Source of the DNA: Siphonodentalium dalli | Taxonomy: Eukaryota; Mollusca; Scaphopoda; Gadilida; Siphonodentaliidae | Length of the DNA stretch: 64,000 nucleotides | Assembly: GCA_032622095.1 (NCBI GenBank) | Contig: CP136069.1 | Coordinates: 122,874,126 to 122,938,125, forward strand | Reading direction: 5' to 3' | In this document: positions 13,701 through 26,261 of the stretch, piece after piece | Layout of the letters: each line of letters opens with the position of its first letter | How positions within the stretch are numbered: position 1 is the first letter of the stretch | The notes under the pieces: generated by a model | Databases searched by the model: none | What the model was told of the DNA's origin: nothing | The model's input: only the letters and a program-made list of their open reading frames with translations | Made by a program: the position numbers and the translations under genes

Positions 13701-15084
13701 ATTCTGCCTATATTTTACTATTTCTGTTTATGGCGGTTTTTGACGGAAATGAATATTTTAACAGCATACCCACCGCCATAGACAGCCCGTATCTTTAATA
13801 TGAGCAATAACAGATGTTTTTTTATTAATACCAAATGCTCTCACCATACCCAGAAGCTGCACGTTGCATGAAAAATGATATATTGAGATGTCTGCCTAAG
13901 GTCGGATTATTTCAAGAGTCTCCCGAATGTCGTTTCATGTTGTTAGGTATATGTATATCATTACATGGTATTGGTTATAATAATTAAAGGCACGGGCGGC
14001 GTTCGTTGCAGAACTATTCATATGTGATCAAATCGCCACCAACAGATGGAATATTAAAATATATATAGCTGTGTCGAGATGTCTCCCTAAGGTCGGATTA
14101 TTTCAAGAGTCTCCCTAATGTCGTTAATTTTGTTAGCTATATGTATATGTATATCAGTACATGGCATTGGTTATAATAATTAAAGGCACGGGCCGTGTTC
14201 GTTGCAGAAATATTGATATGTGGTCAAATCGCCACCAACAGATGGAATATTAAAATATGTACAGTTTTGTTCATATGCAAACGTAATCAGCGCACGAATA
14301 GTGTATTGTCCTCAATGTGTACGATGATTGCGTAAACAACAGCATGCTCGTGTTACAGAAGTTTTGCTTCTGTTTACATAACACAACGCAATCATATTGG
14401 TTAATCACACAAATATTATTTAAACGCTCTTCATTATTTCCATATAAGAAAAATAGTAACAAACAACGCTCTTTATGATTACCATATCCGGATCTATACA
14501 ATAGTCAGGAAACGTAACGGTTTTTTCCTTTTGTTTGCACAACAAAGTGAAAACAATTGACAATAACATACTGTTTATGCCATATTTCTGTATGATATAA
14601 CAACAACTTCTGCCTATATTTTACTATTTCTGTTTATGGCGGTTTTTGACGGAGATGAATATTTTAACAGCATACCCACCGCCAACACCGCCCGTATCTT
14701 TAATATGAGCAATAAAAGATGTTTTTTTATTAATACCAAATGCTCTCATCATACCCAGAAGCTGCACGTTGCATGGAAAATGATATATTGAGATGTCTGC
14801 CTAAGGTCGGATTATTTCAAGAGTCTCCCGAATGTCGTTTCATGTTGTTAGGTATATGTATATCATTACATGGTATTGGTTGTAATAATTAAAGGCACGG
14901 GCGCCGTTCGTTGCAGAACTATTCATATGTGATCAAATCGCCACCAACAGATGGAATATTAAAATATATATAGATTTGTCGAGATGTCTCCCTAAGGTCG
15001 GATTATTTCAAGAGTCTCACTAATGTCGTTAATTTTGTTAGCTATATGTATATGTATATGAGTACATGGCATTGGTTATAATAA
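10720..15084 (+). repeat. Higher-order repeat copy 3
   Basis: It aligns with copy 2 at an offset of 6323 bp over most of its length. The first unit has the B-like hybrid head but lacks about a dozen bases near 10755 (the ATATGTGATCAAA stretch), so this copy is about 14 bp shorter than 4379. Other private changes are visible, for example GCTCACC for GCTTACC near 11003. Confidence 0.88.
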
Positions 15085-18000
15085 TTAAAGGCACGGGTGG
15101 CGTTCGTTGCAGAACTATTCATATGTGATCAAATCGCCACCAACAGATGGAATATTAAAATATATATAGCTTTGTCGAGATGTCTCCCTAAGGTCGGATT
15201 ATTTCAAGAGTATCCCTAATGTCGTTAATTGTGTTAGCTATATGTATATGTATATCAGTACATGGCATTGGTTATAATAATTAATCGCACGGGCGGTGTT
15301 CGTTGCAGAAATATTAATATGTGGTCAAATCGCCACCAACAGATGGAATATTAAAATATGTACAGTTTTGTTCATATACAAACGTAATCAGCGCATGAAT
15401 AGTGTATTGTCCTCAATGTGTACGATGATTGCGTAAACAGCATGCTCGTGTTACAGAAGTTTTGCTTCTGTTTACATAACACAACGCAATCATATTGGTT
15501 AATCACACAAACATTATATAAACGCTCTTCATTATTTCCATATAAGAAATATAGTAACAAACAACGCTCTTTATGCTTACCATATCCGGATCTATACAAA
15601 AGTCAGGAAACGTAACGTACTGTTTATGCCATAGTTATGTATGATTTAACAACAAATTCTGCCTATATTTTACTATTTCTGTTTATGGCGGTTTTTGACG
15701 GAGATGAATATTTTAACAGCATACCCACCGCCAACAACGCCCGTATCTATAATATGAGCAATAAAAGATGTTTTTTTATTTATACAAAATGCTCTCACCA
15801 TACCCAGAAGCTGCACGTTGCATGGAAAATGATATATTGAGATGTCTGTCTAAGGTCGGATTATTTCAAGAGTCTCCCGAATGTCGTTTCATGTTGTTAG
15901 GTATATGTATATCATTACATGGTATTGGTTATAATAATTAAAGGCACGGGCGGCGTTCGGTGCAGAACTATTCATATGTAATCAAATCGCCACCAACAGA
16001 TGGAATATTAAAATATATATAGCTTTGTCGAGATGTCTCCCTAAGGTCGGATTATTTCAAGAGTCTCCATAATGTCGTTAATTTTGTTAGCTATATGCAT
16101 ATGTATATCAGTACATGGCATTGGTTATAATAATTAAAGGCACGGGCGGTGTTCGTTGCAGAAGTATTAATATGTGGTCAAATCGCCACCAACAGATGGA
16201 ATATTAAAATATGTACAGTTTTGTTCATATGCAAACGTAATCAGCGCGTGAATAGTGTATTGTCCTCAATGTGTACGATGATTGCGTAAACAACAGCATG
16301 CTCGTGTTACAGAAGTTTTGCTTCTGTTTACATAACACAACGCAATCATATTGGTTAATCACACAAACATTATATAAACGCTCTTCATTATTTCCATATA
16401 AGAACAATAGTAACAAACAACGCTCTTTATGCTTACCATATCCGAGTCTATACAAAAGTCAGGAAACGTAACGGTTTTTTCCTTTTGTTTGCACAACAAA
16501 GTGAAAACAATTGACAATAACATACTGTTTATGCCATATTTCTGTATGATATAACAAAACATTCTGCCTATATTTTACTATTTCTGTTTATGGCTGTTTT
16601 TGAAGGAGATGAATATTTTAACAGCATACCCACCGCCAAAGACAGCCCGTATCTTTAATATGAGCAATAAAAGATGTTTTTTTATTAATACCAAATGCTC
16701 TCACCATACCCAGAAGCTGCACGTTGCATGGAAAATGATATATTGAGATGTTTGCCTAAGGTCGGATTATTTCAAGAGTCTCCCGAATGTCGTTTCATGT
16801 TGTTAGGTATATGTATATCATTACATGCTATTGGTTATAATAGTTAAAGGCACGGGCGGCGTTCGTTGCAGAACTATTCATATGTGATCAAATCGCCACC
16901 AACAGATGGAATATTAAAATATATATAGCTTTGTCGAGATGTCTCCCTAAGGTCGGATTATTTCAAGAGTCTCCCTAATGTCGTTAATTTTGTTAGCTAT
17001 ATGTATATGTATATCAGTACATGGCATTGGTTATAATAATTAAAGGCACGGGTGGCGTTCGTTGCAGAACTATTCATATGTGATCAAATCGCCACCAACA
17101 GATGGAATATTAAAATATATATAGCTTTGTCGAGATGTCTCCCTAAGGTCGGATTATTTCAAGAGTCTCCCTAATGTCGTTAATTTTGTTAGCTATATGT
17201 ATATGTATATCAGTACATGGCATTGGTTATAATAATTAAAGGCACGGGCGGTGTTCGTTGCAGAAATATTAATATGTGGTCAAATCGCCACCAACAGATG
17301 GAATATTAAAATATATACAGATTTGTTCATATGCAAACGTAATCAGCGCATGAATAGTGTATTGTCCTCAATGTGTACGATGATTGCGTAAACAGCATGC
17401 TCGTGTTACAGAAGTTTTGCTTCTGTTTACATAACACAACGCAAACATATTGGTTAATCACACAAACATTATATAAACGCTCTTCATTATTTCCATATAA
17501 GAAAAATAGTAACAAACAATGCTCTTTATGCTTACCATATCCGGATCTATACAAAAGTCAGGAAACGTAACGGTTTTTTCCTTTTGTTTGCACAACAAAG
17601 TGAAAACAATTGACAACAACATACTGTTTATGCCATATTTCTGTATGATATAACAACAAATTCTGCCTATATTTTACTATTTCTGTTTATGGCGGTTTTT
17701 GACGGAGATGAATATTTTAACAGCATACCCACCGCCAACACCGCCCGTATCTATAATATGAGCAATAAAAGATGTGTTGTTATTAATACCAAATGCTCTC
17801 ACCATATCCAGAAGCTGCACGTTGCATGGAAAATGATATATTGAGATGTCTGCCTAAGGTCGGATTATTTCAAGAATCTCCCTAATGTCGTTCATGTTGT
17901 TAGGTATATGTATATCATTACATGGTATTGGTTACAATAATTAAAGGCACGAGCGGTGTTCGTTGCAGAAATATTCACATGTGTTCAAATCGCCACCAAC

Positions 18001-20851
18001 AGATGGAATATTAAAATATATATAGCTGTGTCGAGATGTCTCCCTAAGGTCGGATTATTTCAAGAGTCTCCATAATGTCGTTAATTTTGTTAGCTATATG
18101 TATATGTATATCAGTACACGGCATTGGTTATAATAATTAAAGGCACGGGCGGTGTTCGTTGCAGAAATATTAATATGTGGTCAAATCGCCACCAACAGAT
18201 GGAATATTAAAATATGTACAGTTTTGTTCATATGTGCAAACGTAATCAGCGCGTGAATAGTGTATTGTCCTCAATGTGTACGATGATTGCGTAAACAACA
18301 GCATGCTCGTGTTACAGAAGTTTTGCTTCTGTTTACCTAACACAACGCAATCATATTGGTTAATGACACAAACATTATATAAACGCTCTTCATTATTTCC
18401 ATATAAGAAAAATAGTAACAAACAACGCTCTTTGTGCTTACCATATGCGGATCTATGCAAAAGTCAGGAAACGTAACGTTTTTTTCTTTTTGTTTGCACA
18501 ACAAAGTGAAAACAATTGACAATAACATACTGTTTATGCCATATTTCTGTATGATATAACAAAACATTCTGCCTATATTTTACTATTTCTGTTTATGGCT
18601 GTTTTTGAAGGAGATGAATATTTTAACAACATACCCACCGCCAACACCGCCCGTATCTTTAATATGAGCAATAAAAGATGGTTTTTTTTATTATTAATAC
18701 CAATGCTCTCACCATACCAAGAAGCTGCGCGTTGAATGGCAAATGATATATTGAGATGTCTCCCTAAGGTCGGATTATTTCAAGAATCTCCCTAATGTCG
18801 TTCATGTTGTTAGGTAAATGTATATCATTACATGGTATTGGTTACAATAATTAAAGGCACGAGCGGCGTTCGTTGCAGAAATATTCAAATGTGTTCAAAT
18901 CGCCACCAACAGATGGAATATTAAAATATATATAGCTGTGTCGAGATGTCTCCCTAAGGTCGGATTATTTCAAGAGTCTCCATAATGTCGTTAATTTTGT
19001 TAGCTATATGTATATGTATATCAGTACACGGCATTGGTTATCATAATTAAAGGCTCGGGCGGCGTTCGTTGCAGAAATATTAATATGCGGTCAAATCGCC
19101 ACCATCAATATGAATATTAAAATATATAGTTTTGTTCATATGCAAACATAATCAGCTCGTAAATAGTATATTGTCCTCAAGGTGTACGATGGTTGTGTGA
19201 ACAACAGCCTGCTCGTGTTACAGAAGTTTTGCTGCTGTTTACATAACACAACGCAGTCATATTGGTTAATCTCACAAACATTACATGAACGCTCTTCATT
19301 ATTTCCATATAAGAAAAACAGTAGCAAAGAACGCTTTTTATGCTTACCATATCCGGATCTATACAAAAGTCAGGAAACGTAACGGTTTTTTCCTTGTGTT
19401 TGCACAACAAAGTGAAAACAATTGACAATAACATACTGTTTATGCCATAGTTCTGTATGATATAACAACAAATTCTGCCTATATTTTACTATTTCTCTTT
19501 ATGGCGGTTTTTGACGGAGCTGAATATTTTAACAGCATACCCACCGCCAAAGACCGCCCGTATATTTAATATGAGCAATAAAAGATGTTTTTTTATTAAT
19601 ACCAAATGCTCTCACCATACCCAGAAGCTGCACGTTGCATGGAAAATGATTTATTGAGATGTCTCCCTAAGGTCAGATTATTTCAAGAATCTCCATAATG
19701 TCGTTCATGCTGTTAGGTATATGTATATCATTACATGGTATTGGTTATAATAATTAAAGGCACGGGTGGCGTTCGTTGCAGAAATATTCATATGTGTTCA
19801 AATCGCCACCAACAGATGGAATATTAAAATATATATAGCTGTGTCGAGATGTCTCCCTAAGGTCGGATTATTTCAAGAGTCTCCCTAATGTCGTTAATAT
19901 TGTTAGCTATAGGTATATGTATATCAGTACATGGCATTGGTTATAATAATTAAAGGCACGGGCGGTGTTCGTTGCAGAAATATTAATATGTGCTCAAATC
20001 GCCACCAACAGATGGAATATTAAAATATGCACAGTTTTGTTCATATGCAAACGTAATCAGCGCGTGGATAGTGTATTGTCCTCAATGTGTACACTGATTG
20101 CGTAAACAACAGCATGCTCGTGTTACAGAAGTTTTGCGTCTGTTTACATAACACAACGCAATCATATTGGTTAATCACACAAACATTATATAAACGCTCT
20201 TCATTATTTCCATATAAGAAAAACAGTAACAAACAACGCTCTTTATGCTTAACATATCCGGATCTACACAAAAGCCAGGAAACGTAACGGTTTTTTCCTT
20301 GTGTTTGCACAACAAAGTGAAAACAATTGACAATAACATACTGTTTATGCCATATTTTTGTATGATATAACAACAAATTCTGCCTATATTTTACTATTTC
20401 TGTTTATGGCGGTTTTTGACGGAGATGAATATTTTAACAGCATACCCAACACCGCCCGTATCTTTAATATGAGCAATAAAAGATGTGTTTTTATTATTAT
20501 TAATACCAAATGCTCTCACCATACACAGAAGCTGCGCTTTGCATGGAAAATGATATATTGAGATGTCTCCCTAAGGTCGGATTATTTCAAGAGTCTCCCT
20601 AATGTCGTTCATGTTGTTAGGTATATGTATACCATTACATGGTATTGGTTATAATAATTAAAGGCACGGGTGGCGTTCGTTGAAGAAATATTCATGTGTT
20701 CAAATCGCCACCAACAGATGGAATATTAAAATATATATAGCTGTGTCGAGTTGTCTCCCTAAGGTCGGATTATTTCAAGAGTCTCCATAATGTCGTTAAT
20801 TTTGTTAGCTATATGTATATGTATATCAGTACATGGCATTGGTTATAATAA
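15085..20851 (+). repeat. Diverged monomeric part of the satellite
   Basis: A and B units continue, but the 4379-bp order is lost and substitutions increase steadily. The A head at 15282 shares the TTAATCGCACGGG variant with the one at 8958. Three-base deletions (AAACAGC for AAACAACAGC) appear near 15436 and 17392. Extra B units occur, for example near 17041. Near 19136-19380 the unit differs at many positions from the left-hand copies. Confidence 0.88.
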
Positions 20852-21712
20852 TTAAAGGCACGGGCGGTGTTCGTTGCAGAAATATTAATATGTGGTCAAA
20901 TCGCCACCAACAGATGGAATATTAAAATATGTACAGTTTTGTTCAGATGCAAACGTAATCAGCGCGTGAATAGTGTATTGTCCTCAATGTGTACGATGAT
21001 TGCGTAAACAGCATGCTCTTGTTACGGAAGTTTTGCTTCTGTTTACATAACACAACGCAATTATAGTGGTTAATCACACAAACATTATATAAACGCTCTT
21101 TATTATTTCCATATAAGGAAAGTAGTAACAAATAACGCTCTTTATGTTTACCATATCCGGATCTAAATAAAACCTAGGAAAGGTAACGTTGTTTGCTTTT
21201 GTTTACGTAACACATTTGACGGATGTGAATATGTTAGTAGCATGCCCACCGCCGACACTGGCCGTATCTTTTATATAGCAATAAAAGATTTTTTGTTCGT
21301 TTGATACCAAATGCTCTCACCATAACCATAAGCTTTACGTTGCATAGAAAATGATATATCGAGATGTCTCGCCATCAACATATGGAATATTAAAGCATTG
21401 TTCATATGCAAACATAATGGGGCGTAAATAGTGTATTGTGTAATAGTATACTGTCTTCAAGGTGTGCGATGATTGCCAACACCGCCCGTATCTGTGATAT
21501 AGCAATAAAAGATGTTTTTTTTCGATTAATAACAAATGCCCTCACCTTACCCAGAAGCTACGCGTTGCATAGAAAATGATATATCGAGATTCGCCATAAG
21601 GTCGGATTATTTCAAGAGTCTCCCAAAGGTTTATGGCTGTTTTTGACGGATGTGAATATTTTAACAGCATACCCACTGCCAACGCCGCCCGTATCTTTAA
21701 TATAGCAATAAG
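20852..21712 (+). repeat. Decayed right edge of the satellite array
   Basis: The last A-like unit starts at 20852 and breaks down after about 21180. Fragments follow with internal deletions: part of an A middle near 21200-21330, a spacer fragment near 21310-21360, a second A fragment near 21365-21540, and a final right TIR (CCGCCCGTATCTTTAA) near 21688. Unrelated sequence begins at about 21713. Confidence 0.8.
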
Positions 21713-22322
21713 CAGTTATCAACGTACGATATCTCCATTCGTCGTTTATTTACATGTCTTCATGGCATATGACACTTTCCGACAAACACTTTAAGGACAT
21801 TTCTAACGGGACAATGTTTTCGTTTGAAACGTGTGGGGGAGGGGTTGTGTGTCTTTGTTCAGTCATATACTCATTGTAGCAAATGAACACACCCAGCTTC
21901 ATATGTCGAGTTGTTTGTAGATGCGATCGCGAATCGCGATGGAGAGTTCAAACAATAATGAATATTTCATAATTACCCTCTAATTTGGTTGTTAAAAATA
22001 GATAATGACGACGTGTGCATAGATACATTATCAGACAACAAGTGATCATCGTTTGCGCCACCCAGACCTTGCTTTTTGACGCTGTTGGGAGACAATATTC
22101 AGAAGAAAATACTAAATGCTTGCATATAGAAATGAAATTGATGAGCGTTTGTACATGTATGGTTTAAAATGAAAGAATCAATCGCCGACCCACCCATGGC
22201 GATATAGATGCCATTGTTGGATAAATGGGCTAAATTTGTCAGATTTTCTAGTGATGGTAAACGGGGGTATTGTATCGATCCCCTTGACTTTAATAATACT
22301 ACCGTACTATTAACGTAAAACG
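21713..22322. other. Non-repetitive flank of the satellite, nothing recognised
   Basis: The sequence is AT-rich, with a short G-rich run near 21833-21846. No open frame of useful length, RNA gene or repeat could be supported. Confidence 0.5.
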
Positions 22323-22391
22323 TGCATCCAAACTGCCTCTATCCGAGTACATGTATAATAGGGACAGCGCATAGAGGCCGTTTGGATGCAT
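22323..22391. repeat. Short imperfect hairpin
   Basis: TGCATCCAAACTGCCTCTAT on the left pairs with ATAGAGGCCGTTTGGATGCA on the right with one mismatch, across a spacer of about 30 bp. It could be the remains of a small palindromic MITE. No target duplication could be defined. Confidence 0.6.
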
Positions 22392-23158
22392 GGAATGGGA
22401 GCGGAGCGCGTTGCAAGTCCATGTGCACTGGTTAATATATTCATTTCCGCTTTAGCTAACAACTTGCCTGATTGCCAACAAATGCATACAGGGCAATTGG
22501 CTGCATGATATTATATTGTCCTTATGAAGGCAGCTTGGGGAGGTGCGGTCCGTGTCATGTTTATGTTGCGCACTTGGCAGAACCGGCCGTAGGTTAACAA
22601 TGCTGTTCTCGCTCGAGCTACCGAGATTGGAACACCTGTATATACATACATGTCTATTCTGCACGAGAGCATTTTCCGGTATTGCATCATTTGGTTAATG
22701 ATTTATTTTGGCCGAATTATACCAAATGTGCTTGTCCCTATAAACATGCTGATGTCAACTTCCATGTACCATGCCATGACCAATGTCCCAATTGTATGGA
22801 TTGTATCCCGTGCTAAATTATTTAACGACAAAATCCGACCAAGATATGCACCAGAGAACATGTTTTGCCGACGACGCCAAATGCAAGTTATTTGTTTTCT
22901 CCCTCAACCAGATAACTTATATCAACCGAGGGCGTTTTGTAATAATGTCGTTTGGTCCCAAAAGGTTTGTCCTACTGTTTGTTTTCTTCCTGAGGGGGTT
23001 TTGTCAGAGTACCATGACAAGATATCTGGACATCAATTCAAATTCAGATGTTTATTGAACATGGATTATCATCAGAACAAAATGAAAATATAACAATGAT
23101 GACGATTTTATAAAAAAAAAACAATGATGACGACTTACATAACATATAATCAAATAAC
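22392..23158. other. Intergenic stretch with an unconvincing 147-codon frame
   Basis: A frame at 22650-23093 on the + strand is open for 147 codons and overlaps a 91-codon frame in another register. Neither product has a domain, signal peptide or composition I recognise, and there are no clear splice sites or neighbours. I treat both as chance frames. A short A-rich tract and a duplicated CAATGATGACGA lie at 23092-23135. Confidence 0.4.
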
Positions 23159-23618
23159 TTAAAGGCACGGGAGGCCTTAATTGTCGAAAATATTCATATC
23201 TGTTCCAAACACCGTAAACAGAAAAACATTAACACACTTAGTGTTCAATGCATAAATTATATACCATGACAATCGCGTAAACAACAGTATGTTATCATAA
23301 AGATCTACTATATTTTATCTGAACAAGAGCCTGGTTGTGTTACAGAAGACAGCACAATGCTGCATGCTAATCACACACAAATGGTATAAACGCTCTTTAT
23401 TAGTTCCATATCAGGAATTCACCAACAAAGAACGCTCTTTATGTTTACCATAATAATATAAACAAACACCAGAAAAGTAACTGTTTATGCTTTTTTTGTT
23501 TACATAACAATGGTCAAACATATGTCTACATTTTGATGTTCTTTCTGTTTGTGTCGGTTTTTGACGGGTGGAAACATGTTGACAGGATACCCACCGCCAA
23601 GGCCTCCCGTACCTTTAA
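23159..23618 (+). mobile_element. Solo MITE of the satellite family
   Basis: The element is 460 bp and is bounded by TTAA at 23159-23162 and 23615-23618. The ends are TTAAAGGCACGGGAGG and, read inverted, TTAAAGGTACGGGAGG; 19 of the first 20 bases match. The interior shares landmarks with satellite unit A in the same order: CGCGTAAACAACAG, TATAAACGCTCTTTATTA, AACGCTCTTTATGTTTACC, and a TTTTTGACGG stretch before ACCCACCGCC. It stands alone, without the spacer and B unit, so it represents the dispersed form from which the satellite was probably built. It lies about 700 bp upstream of the piggyBac pseudogene. Confidence 0.85.
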
Positions 23619-24339
23619 ACGTAGAACTGGATAGCTTCTATCTCATGACATGACTAGACTACTTTGTGGCACATGAGGGGTTTCTGAATTATGACGTAGA
23701 CAGGACACCGATAATGATGAATGTTCACTAATCCTGATATGGAACCAGAGATAAAATGGGAAATAAACAGTATCCGTTATCATGAACGCCCTTGTTGCAC
23801 TTCCATCCGAACTGTGTGGTGAACCATTGACCGATTTAATTTGGATATGGCTCAACATGAGCATTATGCCAAAGTTATATTTGTCTCAGGAAAACTACGA
23901 AAACCAACAGCGTCTGTCCGAGTGTGCGTCATTTCGTGCGTGCGTGCGCATTTTGGTTTGCGAACGATAACTTTAGTAACGTTAAAATTGTATTAATTTT
24001 CTGCGCATGTTTTATCTCTTTACTCCCCATAAGCGTCCCTGGACGCTTTTGCACTATTTCCACATAAGCGCATGTGGACGCCTCGCAACATATCCCTAGA
24101 CGCGCATAAGAGCGCGTTACCAGACTTCCACACAAGCGCCCTAGAGCGCCACACTAGGCCCAGACTGTACTAATGAGTTCGCCCCTATGCCCCCCACTTT
24201 TGCTATGTTTCTAATCGAGACCACCCGGTTGTGTCAACTCGTTATCTGCCTATCTAATAACAATAAACGTGGCACCGTGTGCATCGCGCGCGACACATGC
24301 TGTGTTACTTTGGTACCATTCTAAGTATTTACGAACAAC
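23619..24339 (+). promoter_or_regulatory. 5' flank of the piggyBac copy with a cluster of GCG-rich inverted motifs
   Basis: Between about 24025 and 24155 there are four or five related short palindromes spaced roughly 30 bp apart: AAGCGTCCCTGGACGCTT, AAGCGCATGTGGACGC, AGACGCGCATAAGAGCGCG and AAGCGCCCTAGAGCGCC. Subterminal repeats of this kind are common in piggyBac elements, so these may be transposase-binding sites; that is inference. I could not find a TTAA-bounded terminal repeat matching on both sides of the transposase. The rest of the stretch is featureless. Confidence 0.4.
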
Positions 24340-26018
24340 ATGGCTGCAACATTTTCGAAACAGCAAGTGATCGACATGTTAATGGGAGATGATAGCGATT
24401 TTAGCGGAGATTGCGGTTCCTCGTCATCAGAAGATTCAGACGACGATTACTCTGCCCCTGCTACCAGCGACAATGTGACCTCCATCGATGATAGCAGCTT
24501 GAATAATAACCCGATTGGCTGGTCAAATAAACTTCGAAAGGTATCACTTCAGCCATTTACCCAAAGGACAGGGCCAGTTATACTAGATGAATTCGATACT
24601 GATACAGCAACAGCTTTGGAATATTTCAATTTTATGTTCTCGCCATCGAAGTATGCCGAAATAGCCAGGCATACTAACAACTAAGCCAAATGGAAAATGG
24701 AAGAAAAGGGCGAGACTGATAAATACTGGTCTGATATTTCGGAACTAGAACTTCGTGCGTACATCGGTATGAACATCATGATGGGTGTGAATGACCTTCC
24801 CTCATACAAGCAGTACTGGTCACATGATGAGTTTATCGGAAACGCCGGCATCAGCAAAGTTATGAATCGGCGCAGATTTGAAAAAATCACAGAATACTTC
24901 CACGTCAGTGACCGAGAGAGCGAACCTGCTAAAGGGACAGATTCGTACGATCCACTATATAAGGTTCGCGACATCATCGACTCATCACTAACAACATTGA
25001 AATCGTGTTACTTGCCTTCGCAATATATATCTGTCGACGAAGGAATGATAAAATGGACGGGACGTCTCTCCTACAAGCAATACATGCCGGCAAAACCAAT
25101 AAAACGAGGGATCAAAATATGGATGATGTACGATGCCACCAATGCCTACCTGTTAAACTTTGAAGTATACCTCGGAAAGCATTATTTCAAACCGTCTGGA
25201 AAAGGTCTCGGGTATGATGTGGTTACGTCATTGTCATCGGATTTGTGTGACAAAAATTACTGTTTGTTCTTTGATAACTATTTTACGAGTGTGCACCTCA
25301 TGCAGGACTTACTAAACGATGGGTTTTACTCGTATGTGGCACCGTTTGGCAGAACAGGAAAGGATTCCCGAAGGATTTACAGCGACTGAAGAAAATGAAT
25401 CGAGGTGACTATAACACTAGGCAGGATGGCGAATTTCTCACGGCAACGGTATGGCAGGACAAGAAACAAGTGTTCACCCTTAGCACGATGACTGACCCAA
25501 CGAGAGATATCATGGCTAATCGGCGCCAGGGAAAAACAATTTTTGAAGTGACTCAGCCGATGAGCATATTCATGTACAACAAGTACATGAATGGTGTTGA
25601 CAAACATGATCAGTTGAGGATGACGTATCTCCTCGGTCGCGAAAGGAAAAAAGCATGGAAATGCTTCTTCTGGTTGGCCGCCAATTCATCAATAGTTAAC
25701 AGTTTCATCTTGTTCAAAGAAACATCAAAGAGACATAATTCTAAGAAGGTGTTCACGCATATGGATTTTAGTATTGAACTGGCTCATCAACTGATTGCAG
25801 AATATTCTTCTAGAAAACTCAAAGCACAAGAAGAGCCACGTGCCCTCAATGTATCACCAGAAAACTCAAACGGACACGTGTCCACACACATGGGACGCAA
25901 GAACCGATGTCGGGTTCATCTGAACTCAAAAGAAAGAAAAGAAACTGTATTTGGTTGCAAACTCTCCAATGTTCATCTATGTAAGGACGGTTGCCATTTC
26001 AAGTATCATTGTAGTTGA
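24340..26018 (+). pseudogene. piggyBac-type transposase, interrupted by one stop and one frameshift
   Basis: PiggyBac transposases cut and paste DNA at TTAA sites using three aspartates. All three are visible: SVDEGM (Asp codon at 25036), FFDNYF (25273) and NGVDKHDQ (25599). The acidic, serine-rich N-terminus (residues 15-45) and a C-terminal Cys/His-rich zinc module (from about 25905: CRVH, then VFGC, HLCKDGCHFKYH) are also typical. The total, about 560 codons, is near the family norm. Two lesions break it. One is an in-frame TAA at 24682, where relatives usually have Tyr. The other is a frame change near 25333, best explained by two extra bases or one lost base; downstream the conserved NRKGFP block reads in the third frame. 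The first cysteine pair is CRVH, where the family usually has CRVC. This is a recent relic, not a functional gene. Confidence 0.93.
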
Positions 26019-26261
26019 ACGTTCCGAACAATTATGGATTATGGTTATGAGATATATAATGCATGGACATCACAGATAACCCAATGTGTATCTACTGTAT
26101 ATTGCTATACTCAGTTAACATTCAAACTATCCAATGATATTAATTGTTCACGCAACACATTTCATGATATAATTTCAAATTTGGTGAAATGCACGATTTG
26201 ACTCAGTTATTATTTCAAACCAAATTATAACATTCAAAAACAAATTTATTGCGAAATATTT

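Larger units (their letters stand above)
1..21712 (+). repeat. MITE-derived satellite array (A/B units, higher-order organisation)
   Basis: About 21.7 kb is built from two unit types that both start with TTAAAGGCACGGGC. Unit A is about 660 bp, or 709 bp when it carries a 48-bp insertion. Unit B is 196 bp. They alternate A-B-A-B. Most of A is a transposon-like module with terminal inverted repeats (TTAAAGGCACGGGCGG at the left, CCGCCCGTATCTTTAA at the right), followed by a spacer of about 185 bp. Short frames of 60-111 codons recur on both strands of A, but they follow the repeat period and are not taken as genes. The array runs off the left end of the window and decays at the right. This is satellite DNA formed by tandem amplification of a MITE plus flanking DNA. 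Confidence 0.95.

Noticed and set aside
22650-23093. 147-codon open frame as a possible gene
   Set aside because: No recognisable domain, an overlapping frame in another register, and no supporting context.
24340-24684. The first piggyBac frame as an independent small acidic protein
   Set aside because: The next frame is in the same register after a single TAA, and together they form the normal N-terminal part of a piggyBac transposase.
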